DNA of 24,021 bases from Porphyromonadaceae bacterium UBA2751 (GTDB lineage: Bacteria > Bacteroidota > Bacteroidia > Bacteroidales > Muribaculaceae), in contig DEJJ01000008.1 in assembly GCA_002353285.1 (NCBI GenBank), positions 7,629 through 31,649 of the forward strand, in the 5' to 3' direction. This document shows, one piece after another, positions 16,125 through 23,787 of the stretch; the first letter of the stretch is position 1; every line of letters begins with the position of its first letter. The position numbers and the translations under genes are program-made. The notes beneath the pieces are model-generated. The model saw only the letters and a list, made by a program, of their open reading frames with translations. It was not told the DNA's origin and searched no databases.

Positions 16125-16137
16125 TAAGTTATAAGGT

Positions 16138-16995
16138 ATGAAGTTGATTTGTAGAACGATAGTTTTAGCGCTTGTTGCTATGGTGTGGAATGTGGGGCAA
16201 GCTCAGATTCCTGAGAAACCAGCACAAGCATCGCCAGTTGTTGACCTGGCAGGTATTATTAAAAATGACTCGCTGATGAGCGCGCTCAATGCGCAACTCG
16301 ACAGCCTGTCGAAAAAGACGCAGAACCAAATAGTGGTGGTGACTGTGCCCGACCTGGGCGGCCTTGACCCTAAGGAGTTTGCCACTCAGCTTGGTCAGCA
16401 GTGGGGCATTGGCGGCAAAGCCCTGAACAACGGCTTTGTGATGGTGGTAAAACCCAAGACCGCCGACAGTTCAGGTGAGATAGGGTTTGCCACAGGCTAC
16501 GGCCTTGAGGGTGTGCTGCCCGATGTGTTCTGTAAGCGGTTGCAGACCGAATACATGGTGCCACACTTCGTGGATGGAGACTATGCTGGCGGCATCAAGG
16601 CAGCTATCGACGAGATAGTGCCTGTGGTGCTCGATGACTACAGCAAGACCCAGACCCAGGCACTGGCCAGCGAGAGCAAGAAGAAAGGTGGCGGCGGTAA
16701 TGGCTGGTTCATCATCGCCATTGTGCTGGGCGTGATAGCGCTGATAGTGCTCATGCGGCGTCGCAGCAAGGGCTCTGCACCCCAGCAGCCCCAGCAGTCG
16801 CAACTCAAGAGCGATAACGAGCCTGAGAAAAAGGCCGAAGAGCCTAAAAAAGATAAGGAAGAGAAAGAGGAAGAGGAAAAAGACACCGATGACGACGACA
16901 CCGAGGCCCCCAAGCCTGCCAACGTAGAAGAACCATATAAGTATAAATACGGTGGCGGTGAGTTTGGCGGCGGTGGTGCCAGCACCAAGTTTTAA
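16138..16995 (+). CDS. TPM-domain protein 4, charged cytoplasmic tail
   Basis: A 285-residue protein with a signal peptide (about 1-22), a TPM domain at about 33-168 (VVDLAGIIKNDSLMSALNAQL, NQIVVVTVPDLGGLDPKEFA, QWGIGGKALNNGFVMVVKPKT, MVPHFVDGDYAGGIKAAIDE), one membrane helix at about 189-206 followed by RRRS, then a highly charged tail of Lys/Glu and Asp runs (EEPKKDKEEKEEEEKDTDDD) and a short YGGGEFGGGG end. It is closest in layout to TPM protein 3 but has replaced the Gly-rich tail by an acidic one, keeping only a Gly remnant. The ATG is 13 nt behind the octanucleotide array. Probably a tandem duplicate of gene 3 that diverged at the C-terminus. Confidence 0.88.
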   Translation: MKLICRTIVLALVAMVWNVGQAQIPEKPAQASPVVDLAGIIKNDSLMSALNAQLDSLSKKTQNQIVVVTVPDLGGLDPKEFATQLGQQWGIGGKALNNGFVMVVKPKTADSSGEIGFATGYGLEGVLPDVFCKRLQTEYMVPHFVDGDYAGGIKAAIDEIVPVVLDDYSKTQTQALASESKKKGGGGNGWFIIAIVLGVIALIVLMRRRSKGSAPQQPQQSQLKSDNEPEKKAEEPKKDKEEKEEEEKDTDDDDTEAPKPANVEEPYKYKYGGGEFGGGGASTKF

Positions 16996-17046
16996 GTAAT
17001 CAAGTGGACGTGGTTCCTTCTTGTGATTTTAAAAATCTAATGAGTG

Positions 17047-18450
17047 ATGAGTGAATTTTTTACAAAGTTAGGAGAGTGGATAATCGTTGTGGCCGATGCG
17101 CTGTGTGAGTATCCTGAGTTTATACTGCTCATAGGCGGTGGCTTGTTTCTGTTCATCTATTCGGGAGCGGTGTCGATAAGGCGCCTGCCCCAAGCCATAG
17201 GCGTGCTGCGCGAGAAGCAAACGGTGGACAGTGGCAAGTCGACGGGCCAGATAAGCTCGGTTCAGGCCTTGCTCAGTGCGATAGCTGCAACAGTGGGCAT
17301 GGGCAACATTGCCGGTGTGGCAGTGGCACTGACGATGGGTAACGGCAATCCAGGCGTGATATTCTGGATGTGGGTGAGCGCGCTGGTGGGCATGACCACC
17401 AAGTTCTTTGAGGGCACGCTTGCCATCATGTATAAGGGCACCGATAGCGCTGGCGAAGTGCAAGGCGGCCCCATGTACATCATCACCAAGGGCTTGGGCG
17501 AGAAGTGGAAGCCGCTGGCCAAGGCGTTTGCCATCTTTGGCCTGGTAGGCACGCTGTGCGTGTGGCAGGCTAATCAGTTGGTTGAGAGCGTGACCACCGT
17601 GTTCACCACCCCAATGGGCATTGAGAACACCCCCATGCTTCGCTTTATCATGGGCGTGGTGATGGTGGTGATAGTGGCCGCTGTGATATTGCGCGGTATC
17701 AAGAGCATAGCTTCGATAGCCTCGAAGATGGTGCCCCTGATGGTGACACTCTATCTCATCATGGTGCTCGTGATGATGGCATTGAACTATGATAAGATAC
17801 CAGGCGTGTTCTCGTCGATATTTAAGGGGGCATTCACATTTGACGCCGAGCTTGGCGGCTTCAGCTACTTTGCACTCACAATGCTGATAGGCGCAAGGCG
17901 TGCGGCCTATGTTAACGAGGCCGGTGTGGGTACCGCCTCGATGATGCACGGTGCCAGCAAGAACACCGAGCCTGTGCGCGAGGGCTTGATAGCGATGCTT
18001 GGTCCTGCCATCGACTCGGGCCTGATATGCACGCTCACGGCAATCCCCATCATCCTCGCTGGCAACTATGTGGGTCAGACCGACCCCAAGGGCCTTGAGA
18101 TTGCGCTGGGAGCCTGGGAGCAGTTGTTGCCTAACATAGGGCACTACTTGCTCATGATTATCGTGTTCTTCTTTGCCTTCTCGACAATGTTCACCTATAG
18201 CTACTATGGCCTGAAGTGCACTAACTACCTGTTTGGTGCTAATAACGCCAAGTACTACAACTACTACTATCTTGCCATGATAGTGGTGGCTGCCGTGGTT
18301 CCGCTGAAGGTGGTGGTGGGATTTATGGACATTGCCTTCTTCCTGATGGCATGCTGCACCATGACTGCGCTGCTGCTGCTCTCACCCCGCGTGAAGGAGG
18401 CGGCGAGAATCTATTTTGCCAAGGATAAGAAGAAAAAGAAAACCGCGTGA
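17047..18450 (+). CDS. Alanine/glycine:cation symporter (AGCS family)
   Basis: A 467-residue inner-membrane carrier with about ten or eleven hydrophobic segments, expected to take up alanine or glycine with sodium. Family marks are SSVQALLSAIAATVGMGNIA near 74-93, GNPGVIFWMWVSALVGMTTK, GEVQGGPMYI and AYVNEAGVGTASMMHGAS with FSTMFTYSYYGLKC near the end. The C-terminus is lysine-rich (AKDKKKKKTA). I start at the ATG at 17047; a GTG one codon before is also open. It lies 51 nt after TPM gene 4, and its stop is only 16 nt from the convergent LD-carboxypeptidase stop. Alanine uptake next to a murein-recycling peptidase may be coincidence. Confidence 0.92.
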   Translation: MSEFFTKLGEWIIVVADALCEYPEFILLIGGGLFLFIYSGAVSIRRLPQAIGVLREKQTVDSGKSTGQISSVQALLSAIAATVGMGNIAGVAVALTMGNGNPGVIFWMWVSALVGMTTKFFEGTLAIMYKGTDSAGEVQGGPMYIITKGLGEKWKPLAKAFAIFGLVGTLCVWQANQLVESVTTVFTTPMGIENTPMLRFIMGVVMVVIVAAVILRGIKSIASIASKMVPLMVTLYLIMVLVMMALNYDKIPGVFSSIFKGAFTFDAELGGFSYFALTMLIGARRAAYVNEAGVGTASMMHGASKNTEPVREGLIAMLGPAIDSGLICTLTAIPIILAGNYVGQTDPKGLEIALGAWEQLLPNIGHYLLMIIVFFFAFSTMFTYSYYGLKCTNYLFGANNAKYYNYYYLAMIVVAAVVPLKVVVGFMDIAFFLMACCTMTALLLLSPRVKEAARIYFAKDKKKKKTA

Positions 18451-18466
18451 ATTAGGGTAGTGGTTT

Positions 18467-19378
18467 TCACTTCATTGTGAGGGAGGCGCCATCGCTGGTC
18501 ACTGCAAGGGTGGCAGTGGAGCCTTCCACAATGGGCACGTTGCGCGCAATGTGGCCAATGGGGAAGTTGAAAGCCACGGGATAGCTGTAGGGCTCAACCA
18601 TGTCGTGAATCATGTCGTACATGGCTGTGGTGTCGTCGCCACGATGCTTTGTGAACTGCCCCACAATCAGGCCCGCCAGGTGTGGCAAGATGCCCGCCAG
18701 GCGCAGGTGATAGAGCAGTCGTTGCACTTGATAGACCTGCTCGGCCACGTCCTCGATGAAGAGGATGTTGCCGGGCTTGATTATATTAAAAGGAGTTGCC
18801 AGCAACGACATGAGCACGGCCAGGTTGCCACCAGTGATGGTGGCGGTGGCGGTGCCAGGGCGGTTGTGCTGGTGATGTGGCACTTGATAGGATGGGAACT
18901 CACCGCGGGTGAGGATGTTGAAGTTGATGCGGTTGATCTCGTCGTTGCTGTCGTAGAGCGTGAGGTGCTTGGCCATGGGGGAGTGGATGCTCACCACGCC
19001 AGCGCGATGCCATGCGGCATGCAGTGCCGAGATGTCGCTGAAGCCTATCAGCCACTTTGGGTCACGTGCCAATTGGTCAAGATGGATTGATTCAAGCAGG
19101 TGTACTGCACCGTAGCCGCCACGGCTGCACAGGATGGCTCGCACTTGCGTGTCGTGGAGGGCCGCAAGCAGGTCGGTGCGTCGAGACGTGATGGGGGCGC
19201 TGTGGCTCACCACGCCGTAGGCAGTGTAGCTCTCGCGGCAGTGCTCGCCCTCGACAGGGATGAATCCCCACCGCTTGATGGCTTGCACAGCCCCATCCAC
19301 CCGCTCGGGCAGCACTGTGCCCGATGGCGACACGATGGCGACCTTATCGCCTGGTTTGAGTAGTGGCGGAATAATCAT
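18467..19378 (-). CDS. LD-carboxypeptidase (S66 family)
   Basis: A 303-residue serine peptidase of family S66 (LdcA/MccF type), which removes the terminal D-alanine from murein tetrapeptides during cell-wall recycling; MccF relatives instead cleave microcin C. The nucleophile sits in IGFSDISALH (Ser about 114), the glutamate in LFIEDVAEQV (Glu about 209) and the histidine in PIGHIARNVPIVEG (His about 276), so the Ser-Glu-His triad is complete. The N-terminus PPLLKPGDKVAIVSPSG is typical. No signal peptide, so it acts in the cytoplasm. It lies downstream of nadK on the same strand, separated by a composite repeat region. LdcA function is more likely than MccF, but I cannot separate them by eye. 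Confidence 0.92.
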   Translation of the reverse strand: MIIPPLLKPGDKVAIVSPSGTVLPERVDGAVQAIKRWGFIPVEGEHCRESYTAYGVVSHSAPITSRRTDLLAALHDTQVRAILCSRGGYGAVHLLESIHLDQLARDPKWLIGFSDISALHAAWHRAGVVSIHSPMAKHLTLYDSNDEINRINFNILTRGEFPSYQVPHHQHNRPGTATATITGGNLAVLMSLLATPFNIIKPGNILFIEDVAEQVYQVQRLLYHLRLAGILPHLAGLIVGQFTKHRGDDTTAMYDMIHDMVEPYSYPVAFNFPIGHIARNVPIVEGSTATLAVTSDGASLTMK

Positions 19379-19389
19379 TTATTAGTTTT

Positions 19390-19457
19390 GAGTTAAGAGT
19401 TATGGGTTTTGAGTTTTTTAGTTATTAGTTTTTTCTAGAAGTTCTAGAAATTCTAGA
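19390..19457. repeat. Heptad GAGTTAT-type run followed by CTAGAA nonamer run
   Basis: Units GAGTTAA, GAGTTAT, GGGTTTT, GAGTTTT (19390-19417) are followed by a T-rich stretch, then CTAGAAGTT, CTAGAAATT, CTAGA (19435-19457). The first unit type resembles the GAGTT units of the array at 15991-16124. It lies 12 nt upstream of the LD-carboxypeptidase start on the minus strand. Confidence 0.65.
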
Positions 19458-19512
19458 TTGTGCATTGTGCATTGTGCATTATGCATTGAGCATTGTGCAT
19501 TGAGCATTGTGG
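19458..19512. repeat. Heptad tandem array of TTGTGCA units
   Basis: Eight units: TTGTGCA three times, TTATGCA, TTGAGCA, TTGTGCA, TTGAGCA and a partial TTGTGG. It ends at the base next to the nadK stop codon (19513). With the preceding run it makes the nadK-LD-carboxypeptidase spacer almost entirely repetitive. Confidence 0.88.
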
Positions 19513-20379
19513 TTATCGCTGGTCGGCTCCCCACAGGAGCTTTTCGCGTAGTGTGCTGGCGAAGTTGTGGTCGTGCTTTTGGATTACCGATAGGCGATAG
19601 GGTGCTCGTGCAATCTTGACGGTGCTGCCGCTGGGCAGTGTCATTGCCATGCCGTCGACACTCACCTGAATCCACTGTGCGCGGGTGTTGATGGTAACCA
19701 CTATCTCGCTGTCGTCGCTCACCACAATGGGTCGCATGGTGAGTGAGTGGGGCGAGATGGGCGATAGCGTGAGGCAACTGGTGAGCGGCGTGATGATGGG
19801 CCCGCCCACGCTCATGTTATAGGCCGTGGAGCCTGTGGGGGTGCTAATCACTAGTCCGTCGCCCTTGTAGGTGGTGAGCATGGTGCCGTTGATGGTAGTG
19901 GGCATCGAAATCATCGATGTGGTGTCCTGTCGCAGGATGGCTATCTCGTTGAGTGCTATCACGTTGTCGCAGGGCTTGCCATCGATGCTCACCAGTTGCA
20001 GCATGGTGCGCTGCTCGTGCCGGCACTCACCGCGCTTGATTCGGTCGATCATAGCGATGGCCTCGCTCAGGCGGCATGCGGCAAGGTAGCCCAGGTGGCC
20101 CGTGTTGATGCCCACCACTGGCGTGTGGTGCCGTGCCAGGAGTGCGGCTCGGCTCAGCAGCGTTCCGTCGCCTCCAATGCTCACTGCGAGCTCGGCTCCG
20201 TGGAACTGGTCGGTGCCGAAGGTGGGTACAGCCCGTGTGTCGACACCTATCGATGCGAGGTAGCAAGCGAAGTCGTGCTCAATCATCACATCCTCGTTGT
20301 CGTTGAGATGCTGCACTAACGAGTTGAGCCCGTCCTTGTATCGGTCTTGATAGTGGTTGCCAAAAAGTGCTATTTTCAT
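19513..20379 (-). CDS. nadK: NAD kinase
   Basis: A 288-residue cytoplasmic enzyme that phosphorylates NAD to NADP using ATP or polyphosphate. The glycine-rich GGDGT motif is at 69-73 (LAVSIGGDGTLLSRAAL), followed by VVGINTGHLGYL, the NE motif in ALNEIAILR, and the substrate-binding run YKGDGLVISTPTGSTAYNMS. Length is normal. The ATG at 20379 is clear, and the N-terminus MKIALFGNHYQD is typical. It is divergent from pdxJ, an arrangement I recall in related Bacteroidales. The downstream spacer is a repeat array. Confidence 0.95.
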   Translation of the reverse strand: MKIALFGNHYQDRYKDGLNSLVQHLNDNEDVMIEHDFACYLASIGVDTRAVPTFGTDQFHGAELAVSIGGDGTLLSRAALLARHHTPVVGINTGHLGYLAACRLSEAIAMIDRIKRGECRHEQRTMLQLVSIDGKPCDNVIALNEIAILRQDTTSMISMPTTINGTMLTTYKGDGLVISTPTGSTAYNMSVGGPIITPLTSCLTLSPISPHSLTMRPIVVSDDSEIVVTINTRAQWIQVSVDGMAMTLPSGSTVKIARAPYRLSVIQKHDHNFASTLREKLLWGADQR

Positions 20380-20627
20380 TGTCGTGTAACGCTGATGTTA
20401 AAGCCTGATGTGGTAGAGGTGAATGTGTGAAAAACGTTGAAAAAACTCTTTAAAGTGCAATTTTGTTTTTATTTCTCACCAATTACCGCTACTTTTGTAG
20501 CTTAATAAATAGTTGCGTATCTCATATTTGACGGCAAATATAGTAATTTTTTACTTATTGGCAGGTACTAATGTGAGAAAACAATACGTTATATATATTA
20601 ACACAATCAACTTGATTCATAAAAACT
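20380..20627. other. Divergent nadK-pdxJ intergenic region
   Basis: A 248-nt AT-rich spacer between divergent genes. It holds a -7 element for pdxJ (listed separately). A TATATTTG reading on the minus strand (20540-20533) could serve nadK but would leave a leader of about 150 nt and lacks a -33 box. No repeat array or structured RNA was recognised. Confidence 0.5.
20490..20497 (+). promoter_or_regulatory. Candidate -7 element for pdxJ
   Basis: TACTTTTG matches TAnnTTTG exactly and sits inside a small inverted repeat (GCTAC TTTT GTAGC). The nearest upstream TTTG (20462-20465) is 24 nt away, a few bases more than usual. The leader to the ATG at 20628 would be about 120 nt. Confidence 0.42.
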
Positions 20628-21341
20628 ATGGTAAACCTGAGTGTAAACATAAACAAGATAGCCACGTTGCGCAATGCACGTGGCGGCAACATGCCCTGCG
20701 TGCTGCAAGTGGCGCTTGACTGCGAGAAGTTTGGTGCCGACGGCATCACTGTTCATCCGCGTCCCGACGAGCGTCACATTCGCCGCAGCGACGTGTATGA
20801 GCTCAAGCCCGCGCTTCACACCGAGTTCAACATCGAGGGCTTCCCCGACAAGCGATTCATGGACATGGTGCTCGAAGTGAGGCCTCACCAGGCTACCCTT
20901 GTGCCCGACGCACCCAGCGTGCTCACCTCGTCGCAGGGATGGCCTGTGGTCGAGAACAAGGAGTTCCTCACCACAATAGTGGCTCGCCTCAAGGAGGCAG
21001 GCATCAGGGTGAGCATCTTTGTTGATGCCACCGAGGAGCGCGTGCGTCAGGCTGCCGCCGTGGGAGCCGACCGCGTGGAGCTCTACACAGGCCCCTTTGC
21101 GCAGATGTTCTCGACAGCACCCGAGAAGGCCGTTGAGCCTTACACCAAGGCTGCGCAGGTGGCTCATGAGGTGGGGCTTGGCCTCAATGCTGGTCACGAC
21201 CTTAACCTGCTTAACCTAAAGTTCTTCAAGGACAATGTGCCCTATCTCGACGAGGTGTCGATAGGTCACGCCCTCATTAGCGACGCCCTGTACCTGGGGC
21301 TTGAGCGCACCATCGCCGCCTACCGCAACTGCCTGCTGTAG
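20628..21341 (+). CDS. pdxJ: Pyridoxine 5'-phosphate synthase
   Basis: A 237-residue TIM-barrel enzyme that condenses 1-deoxy-D-xylulose 5-phosphate with 3-amino-2-oxopropyl phosphate to make pyridoxine 5'-phosphate, the ring-forming step of the DXP-dependent vitamin B6 route. The start LSVNINKIATLRNARGG at 4-20 is a family signature, followed by ITVHPRPDERHI with His about 43, LHTEFNIEGF, GRVELYTG-like ADRVELYTGPFA and LGLNAGHDLN. EVSIGHALISDAL is the phosphate-binding end. Length matches the family. It is followed after 56 nt by exbB in the same direction, an association I recall from Bacteroides. Confidence 0.96.
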   Translation: MVNLSVNINKIATLRNARGGNMPCVLQVALDCEKFGADGITVHPRPDERHIRRSDVYELKPALHTEFNIEGFPDKRFMDMVLEVRPHQATLVPDAPSVLTSSQGWPVVENKEFLTTIVARLKEAGIRVSIFVDATEERVRQAAAVGADRVELYTGPFAQMFSTAPEKAVEPYTKAAQVAHEVGLGLNAGHDLNLLNLKFFKDNVPYLDEVSIGHALISDALYLGLERTIAAYRNCLL

Positions 21342-21397
21342 GTGAGAAACCATTAAAACACGAAATTAATAACACAAAAAAATAAAATCTTTTAGTC

Positions 21398-22096
21398 ATG
21401 GCATTAATTAACATGATAGTGGCCCAAGTGGCGACTCAGGCTGCAGCCAAGGGTGCTGCAACAACAAGTACTGCATTATCGGTGTGGGACCTCACCCTCA
21501 AGGGTGGCTGGCTCATGATACCGCTGGCACTGCTCTTGCTGGTGAGCATCTACATCTTCTTTGAGAGGCTCTTTGCCACCAGCCGTGTGACCAAGGCCGA
21601 CTCCGACTTCCTCCAGAAGATCAAGGGACTGATTCAGGCTGGCAAGATTGAGGAGGCCAAGCAGCTGTGTGACACCACCAATAAGCCCTACTCGCGCATG
21701 ATTGCCAAGGGCGTGTCGCGCATTGGACGTCCCATGAACGACGTGCTTGTGGCCATCGAGAACGTGGGCAACATGGAGGTTGCTCGCATGGAGAAGGGCT
21801 TCAACTGGCTGGCTACCACCGCTGCTGGCGCGCCAATGATAGGCTTCCTGGGCACCGTCACTGGTATGGTGCAGGCATTCTACGCCCTGGCCAGTGCTGG
21901 CCAGAACAGCAACGTGAGCATCTTGGCCAGTGGCATCTACGAGGCACTGGTGACCACTGTTGCCGGTCTTGTGGTGGGCATTCTTGCCCTGTTTGCCTAC
22001 AACTTCCTCACCTCGCGCGTGAACAAGATCATGACCCGCCTCGAGGGTAGCACAATGGAGTTTATGGACCTGCTCAATGAGCCAGCTAAAAAGTAA
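21398..22096 (+). CDS. exbB: ExbB/TolQ/MotA proton-channel family protein
   Basis: A 232-residue inner-membrane protein of the ExbB family, the scaffold of the proton-driven motor that energises TonB. Three hydrophobic segments are visible: about 37-55 (LMIPLALLLLVSIYIFF), about 140-160 (TTAAGAPMIGFLGTVTGMVQ) and about 180-200 (GIYEALVTTVAGLVVGILAL). The second and third carry the conserved GFLGTVTGM and ALVTTVAGL motifs. A cytoplasmic helical region lies between the first two. The next gene, exbD, begins 3 nt after the stop codon. Homologues include TolQ, but the adjacent TonB-like gene favours ExbB. Confidence 0.93.
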   Translation: MALINMIVAQVATQAAAKGAATTSTALSVWDLTLKGGWLMIPLALLLLVSIYIFFERLFATSRVTKADSDFLQKIKGLIQAGKIEEAKQLCDTTNKPYSRMIAKGVSRIGRPMNDVLVAIENVGNMEVARMEKGFNWLATTAAGAPMIGFLGTVTGMVQAFYALASAGQNSNVSILASGIYEALVTTVAGLVVGILALFAYNFLTSRVNKIMTRLEGSTMEFMDLLNEPAKK

Positions 22097-22099
22097 GCC

Positions 22100-22735
22100 A
22101 TGGCACTGAAGAGACAACACAAAACAATGTCGATGTTCAGCATGGCATCGATGACCGACGTCATCTTCCTGCTGCTCATCTTCTTCATGGTGACCTCGAC
22201 CTTCGTGTTCCCATCGGCGATGGAGGTGACGTTGCCACAGAGCAGCCAGCAGACGGCCATCAAGCCCAGCACGCGCATCTACATCGACAAGGACATGAAC
22301 ATGTTTGCCCAGCAGGGCGACTCGGTGAAGCAGGGTGAGCTCATGCCACTGCCCGCCGACCAGCTCTACGGCTTCCTGCAGGCAGTGAAGCAGGGCGACC
22401 CCTCGCAGTTCATTGCGCTGCATGCCGACGAGGCTGTGCCCTACGGCAAGATTGTCGACATTCTTGACAAGGGTGCCAAGGTGGGCATCAAGGTGGTGCT
22501 TGCCACCAAGCCTGCCAGCGACCAGTATGCGTCGCCCGAACCCGAGGCCGAGCCCATTGATGGCGGTCAAGGCGTTGGCATCGATCCTGCTGCGTCACAA
22601 CAACCAGTTGCTGCCCAGCCCTCGGCACAGGGTTCAACCACAGTGACCGAGATTCCTGCCAGCGCATCCACCATGCAGCAGGCACAGGGTTCACAGCCCC
22701 GTCCCGAGCCCGTGACCACGGTTACCGAGCATTAA
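22100..22735 (+). CDS. exbD: ExbD/TolR family biopolymer transport protein
   Basis: A 211-residue protein with one membrane helix at about 17-40. The conserved proton-path aspartate is Asp20 in MTDVIFLLLIFFMV. The periplasmic ExbD domain follows to about residue 145 (IYIDKDMNMFAQ, FIALHADEAVPYGKIVDILDKG). Residues about 150-211 form an extra Pro/Gln/Ser/Thr/Glu-rich tail (PEPEAEPIDGGQG ... TTVTEIPASAST), longer than the usual family end. It lies 3 nt after exbB and 22 nt before the TonB-like gene. Only one exbD is present, whereas I recall two in Bacteroides loci. Confidence 0.92.
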   Translation: MALKRQHKTMSMFSMASMTDVIFLLLIFFMVTSTFVFPSAMEVTLPQSSQQTAIKPSTRIYIDKDMNMFAQQGDSVKQGELMPLPADQLYGFLQAVKQGDPSQFIALHADEAVPYGKIVDILDKGAKVGIKVVLATKPASDQYASPEPEAEPIDGGQGVGIDPAASQQPVAAQPSAQGSTTVTEIPASASTMQQAQGSQPRPEPVTTVTEH

Positions 22736-22757
22736 TCCTCATCGATAAGCATTATAA

Positions 22758-23651
22758 ATGGCAAGTAATAACGAAAAAGATAATAAAAGCAAGTTGCTCG
22801 CGGCACTAATCACGCTGCTGCTTGGAGGCGGCATTGTGGCGCTGCTGCTACTGACGAGCCTGCACTACACCTATCCGCCAGCCGATGGCGAGCAGGAGGC
22901 GCAGCTGCTGCAGGACACCATCATGTTTGGTGGCGAATATGTCGACTTTGGCGACTTCGAGGAGTTGCTAAGCGATGAGCCTGCCAGCATAGAGGACGAA
23001 GCTGAGCAGCAAGATGACGAGAGCACCAACAACGAGCCGCAGCCTGTGGGGCAGAACGACCTCACCGACAATGGTCAGCTCGACGAGCAACCGCAGCCGC
23101 CAGTGAGCAGCAAGGTGCAGGAGTCGCCCATGAAGGTGCAGGAACAGCCGCCCAAGAAACTTCCTGCCGAGAAGAAGGTGGAGCAACCCAAACCTCAACC
23201 TAAGCCCGAGAAGAAGGGTGAACCCAAGCCGCAGCCTGCCACCAAGAAGGCCGAGCAGCCCAAGGCTAAGGCCGCACCCGTCAACAGCGAGGCCGACAAC
23301 AAGATGAAGCGGGCCTTTGGCAACAGCAACGGAAATGGCGAGGGCAAGCAGGGTAACCCCAATGGCACTCCAGGGGCCGAGAAGGCGGTGGGCAAGCCTG
23401 GCGTGGGCGGTCTCGACGGCTACACACTCGAGCATTTCCCCACATCGAAGTGTCCAGGTCCTGGCACCGTGGTGGTGAGGGTAACAGTGAGCCCCACTGG
23501 AGCCGTTACCAAGGCCACAGTGATAGGTGGCACGATGACCAACGAGCGTGCCCGCAGCATCTGCCTCGGTCTTGCCCGGCAGTCACGCTTCCGCGTGCCA
23601 GTTGGGCAAACGATAGAGCGAACCGGCACACTCACCTACACCATCCGCTAG
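22758..23651 (+). CDS. tonB: TonB-like energy transducer
   Basis: A 297-residue protein with a short charged N-terminus (NEKDNKSK), one membrane helix at about 13-34, an acidic stretch (SIEDEAEQQDDES), a Pro/Lys/Gln-rich spanning region (KKVEQPKPQPKPEKKGEPKP) and a C-terminal domain of about 80 residues with VVVRVTVSPTGAVTKATVIGG and ARSICLGLARQSRFRVP. That last pattern is the TonB C-terminal fold, which contacts outer-membrane TonB-dependent receptors such as SusC-like transporters. With ExbB and ExbD it forms the motor that powers nutrient uptake. It is the last gene of the unit and is followed by a strong hairpin. Confidence 0.9.
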   Translation: MASNNEKDNKSKLLAALITLLLGGGIVALLLLTSLHYTYPPADGEQEAQLLQDTIMFGGEYVDFGDFEELLSDEPASIEDEAEQQDDESTNNEPQPVGQNDLTDNGQLDEQPQPPVSSKVQESPMKVQEQPPKKLPAEKKVEQPKPQPKPEKKGEPKPQPATKKAEQPKAKAAPVNSEADNKMKRAFGNSNGNGEGKQGNPNGTPGAEKAVGKPGVGGLDGYTLEHFPTSKCPGPGTVVVRVTVSPTGAVTKATVIGGTMTNERARSICLGLARQSRFRVPVGQTIERTGTLTYTIR

Positions 23652-23696
23652 CACACTATCTATAGATGATGTAAAGGTGACAACACAACAACGAAA

Positions 23697-23733
23697 AGAG
23701 GGAAGAGCTAATGCAATGCTAGCTCTTCCCTCT
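23697..23733. terminator. 14-bp hairpin after tonB
   Basis: Positions 23697-23710 pair perfectly with 23720-23733 around the 9-nt loop ATGCAATGC, 46 nt after the tonB stop. No T-run follows at once (the nearest begins at 23755), so it may be a terminator of imperfect form or an mRNA 3'-end stabiliser. The boundary of the insertion sequence to the right is not known, so it could also belong to that element. Confidence 0.65.
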
Positions 23734-23787
23734 CACTTATTCCTGACTTCGTCACTTTTTTCAAGAAAGAAAAGTGTTAATTTGTAA

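Noticed and set aside
17068..18144. Long minus-strand open frame (358 residues) opposite the AGCS symporter
   Set aside because: His/Arg/Gln-rich composition with no domain features; it is the antisense shadow of a well-supported membrane transporter.
18438..18468. 7-bp stem GAAAACC/GGTTTTC across the convergent AGCS and LD-carboxypeptidase stops
   Set aside because: The stem is short and A/T-rich with a 17-nt loop; too weak to call a terminator, although some terminator must serve these two genes.
2198..19512. CRISPR arrays
   Set aside because: The repeats have 6-9-nt units without unique spacers, and no cas genes are present.
21476..22570. Long minus-strand open frame (364 residues) opposite exbB and exbD
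   Set aside because: It spans two well-supported genes and their junction, has a His-rich composition, and lacks motifs or a promoter.
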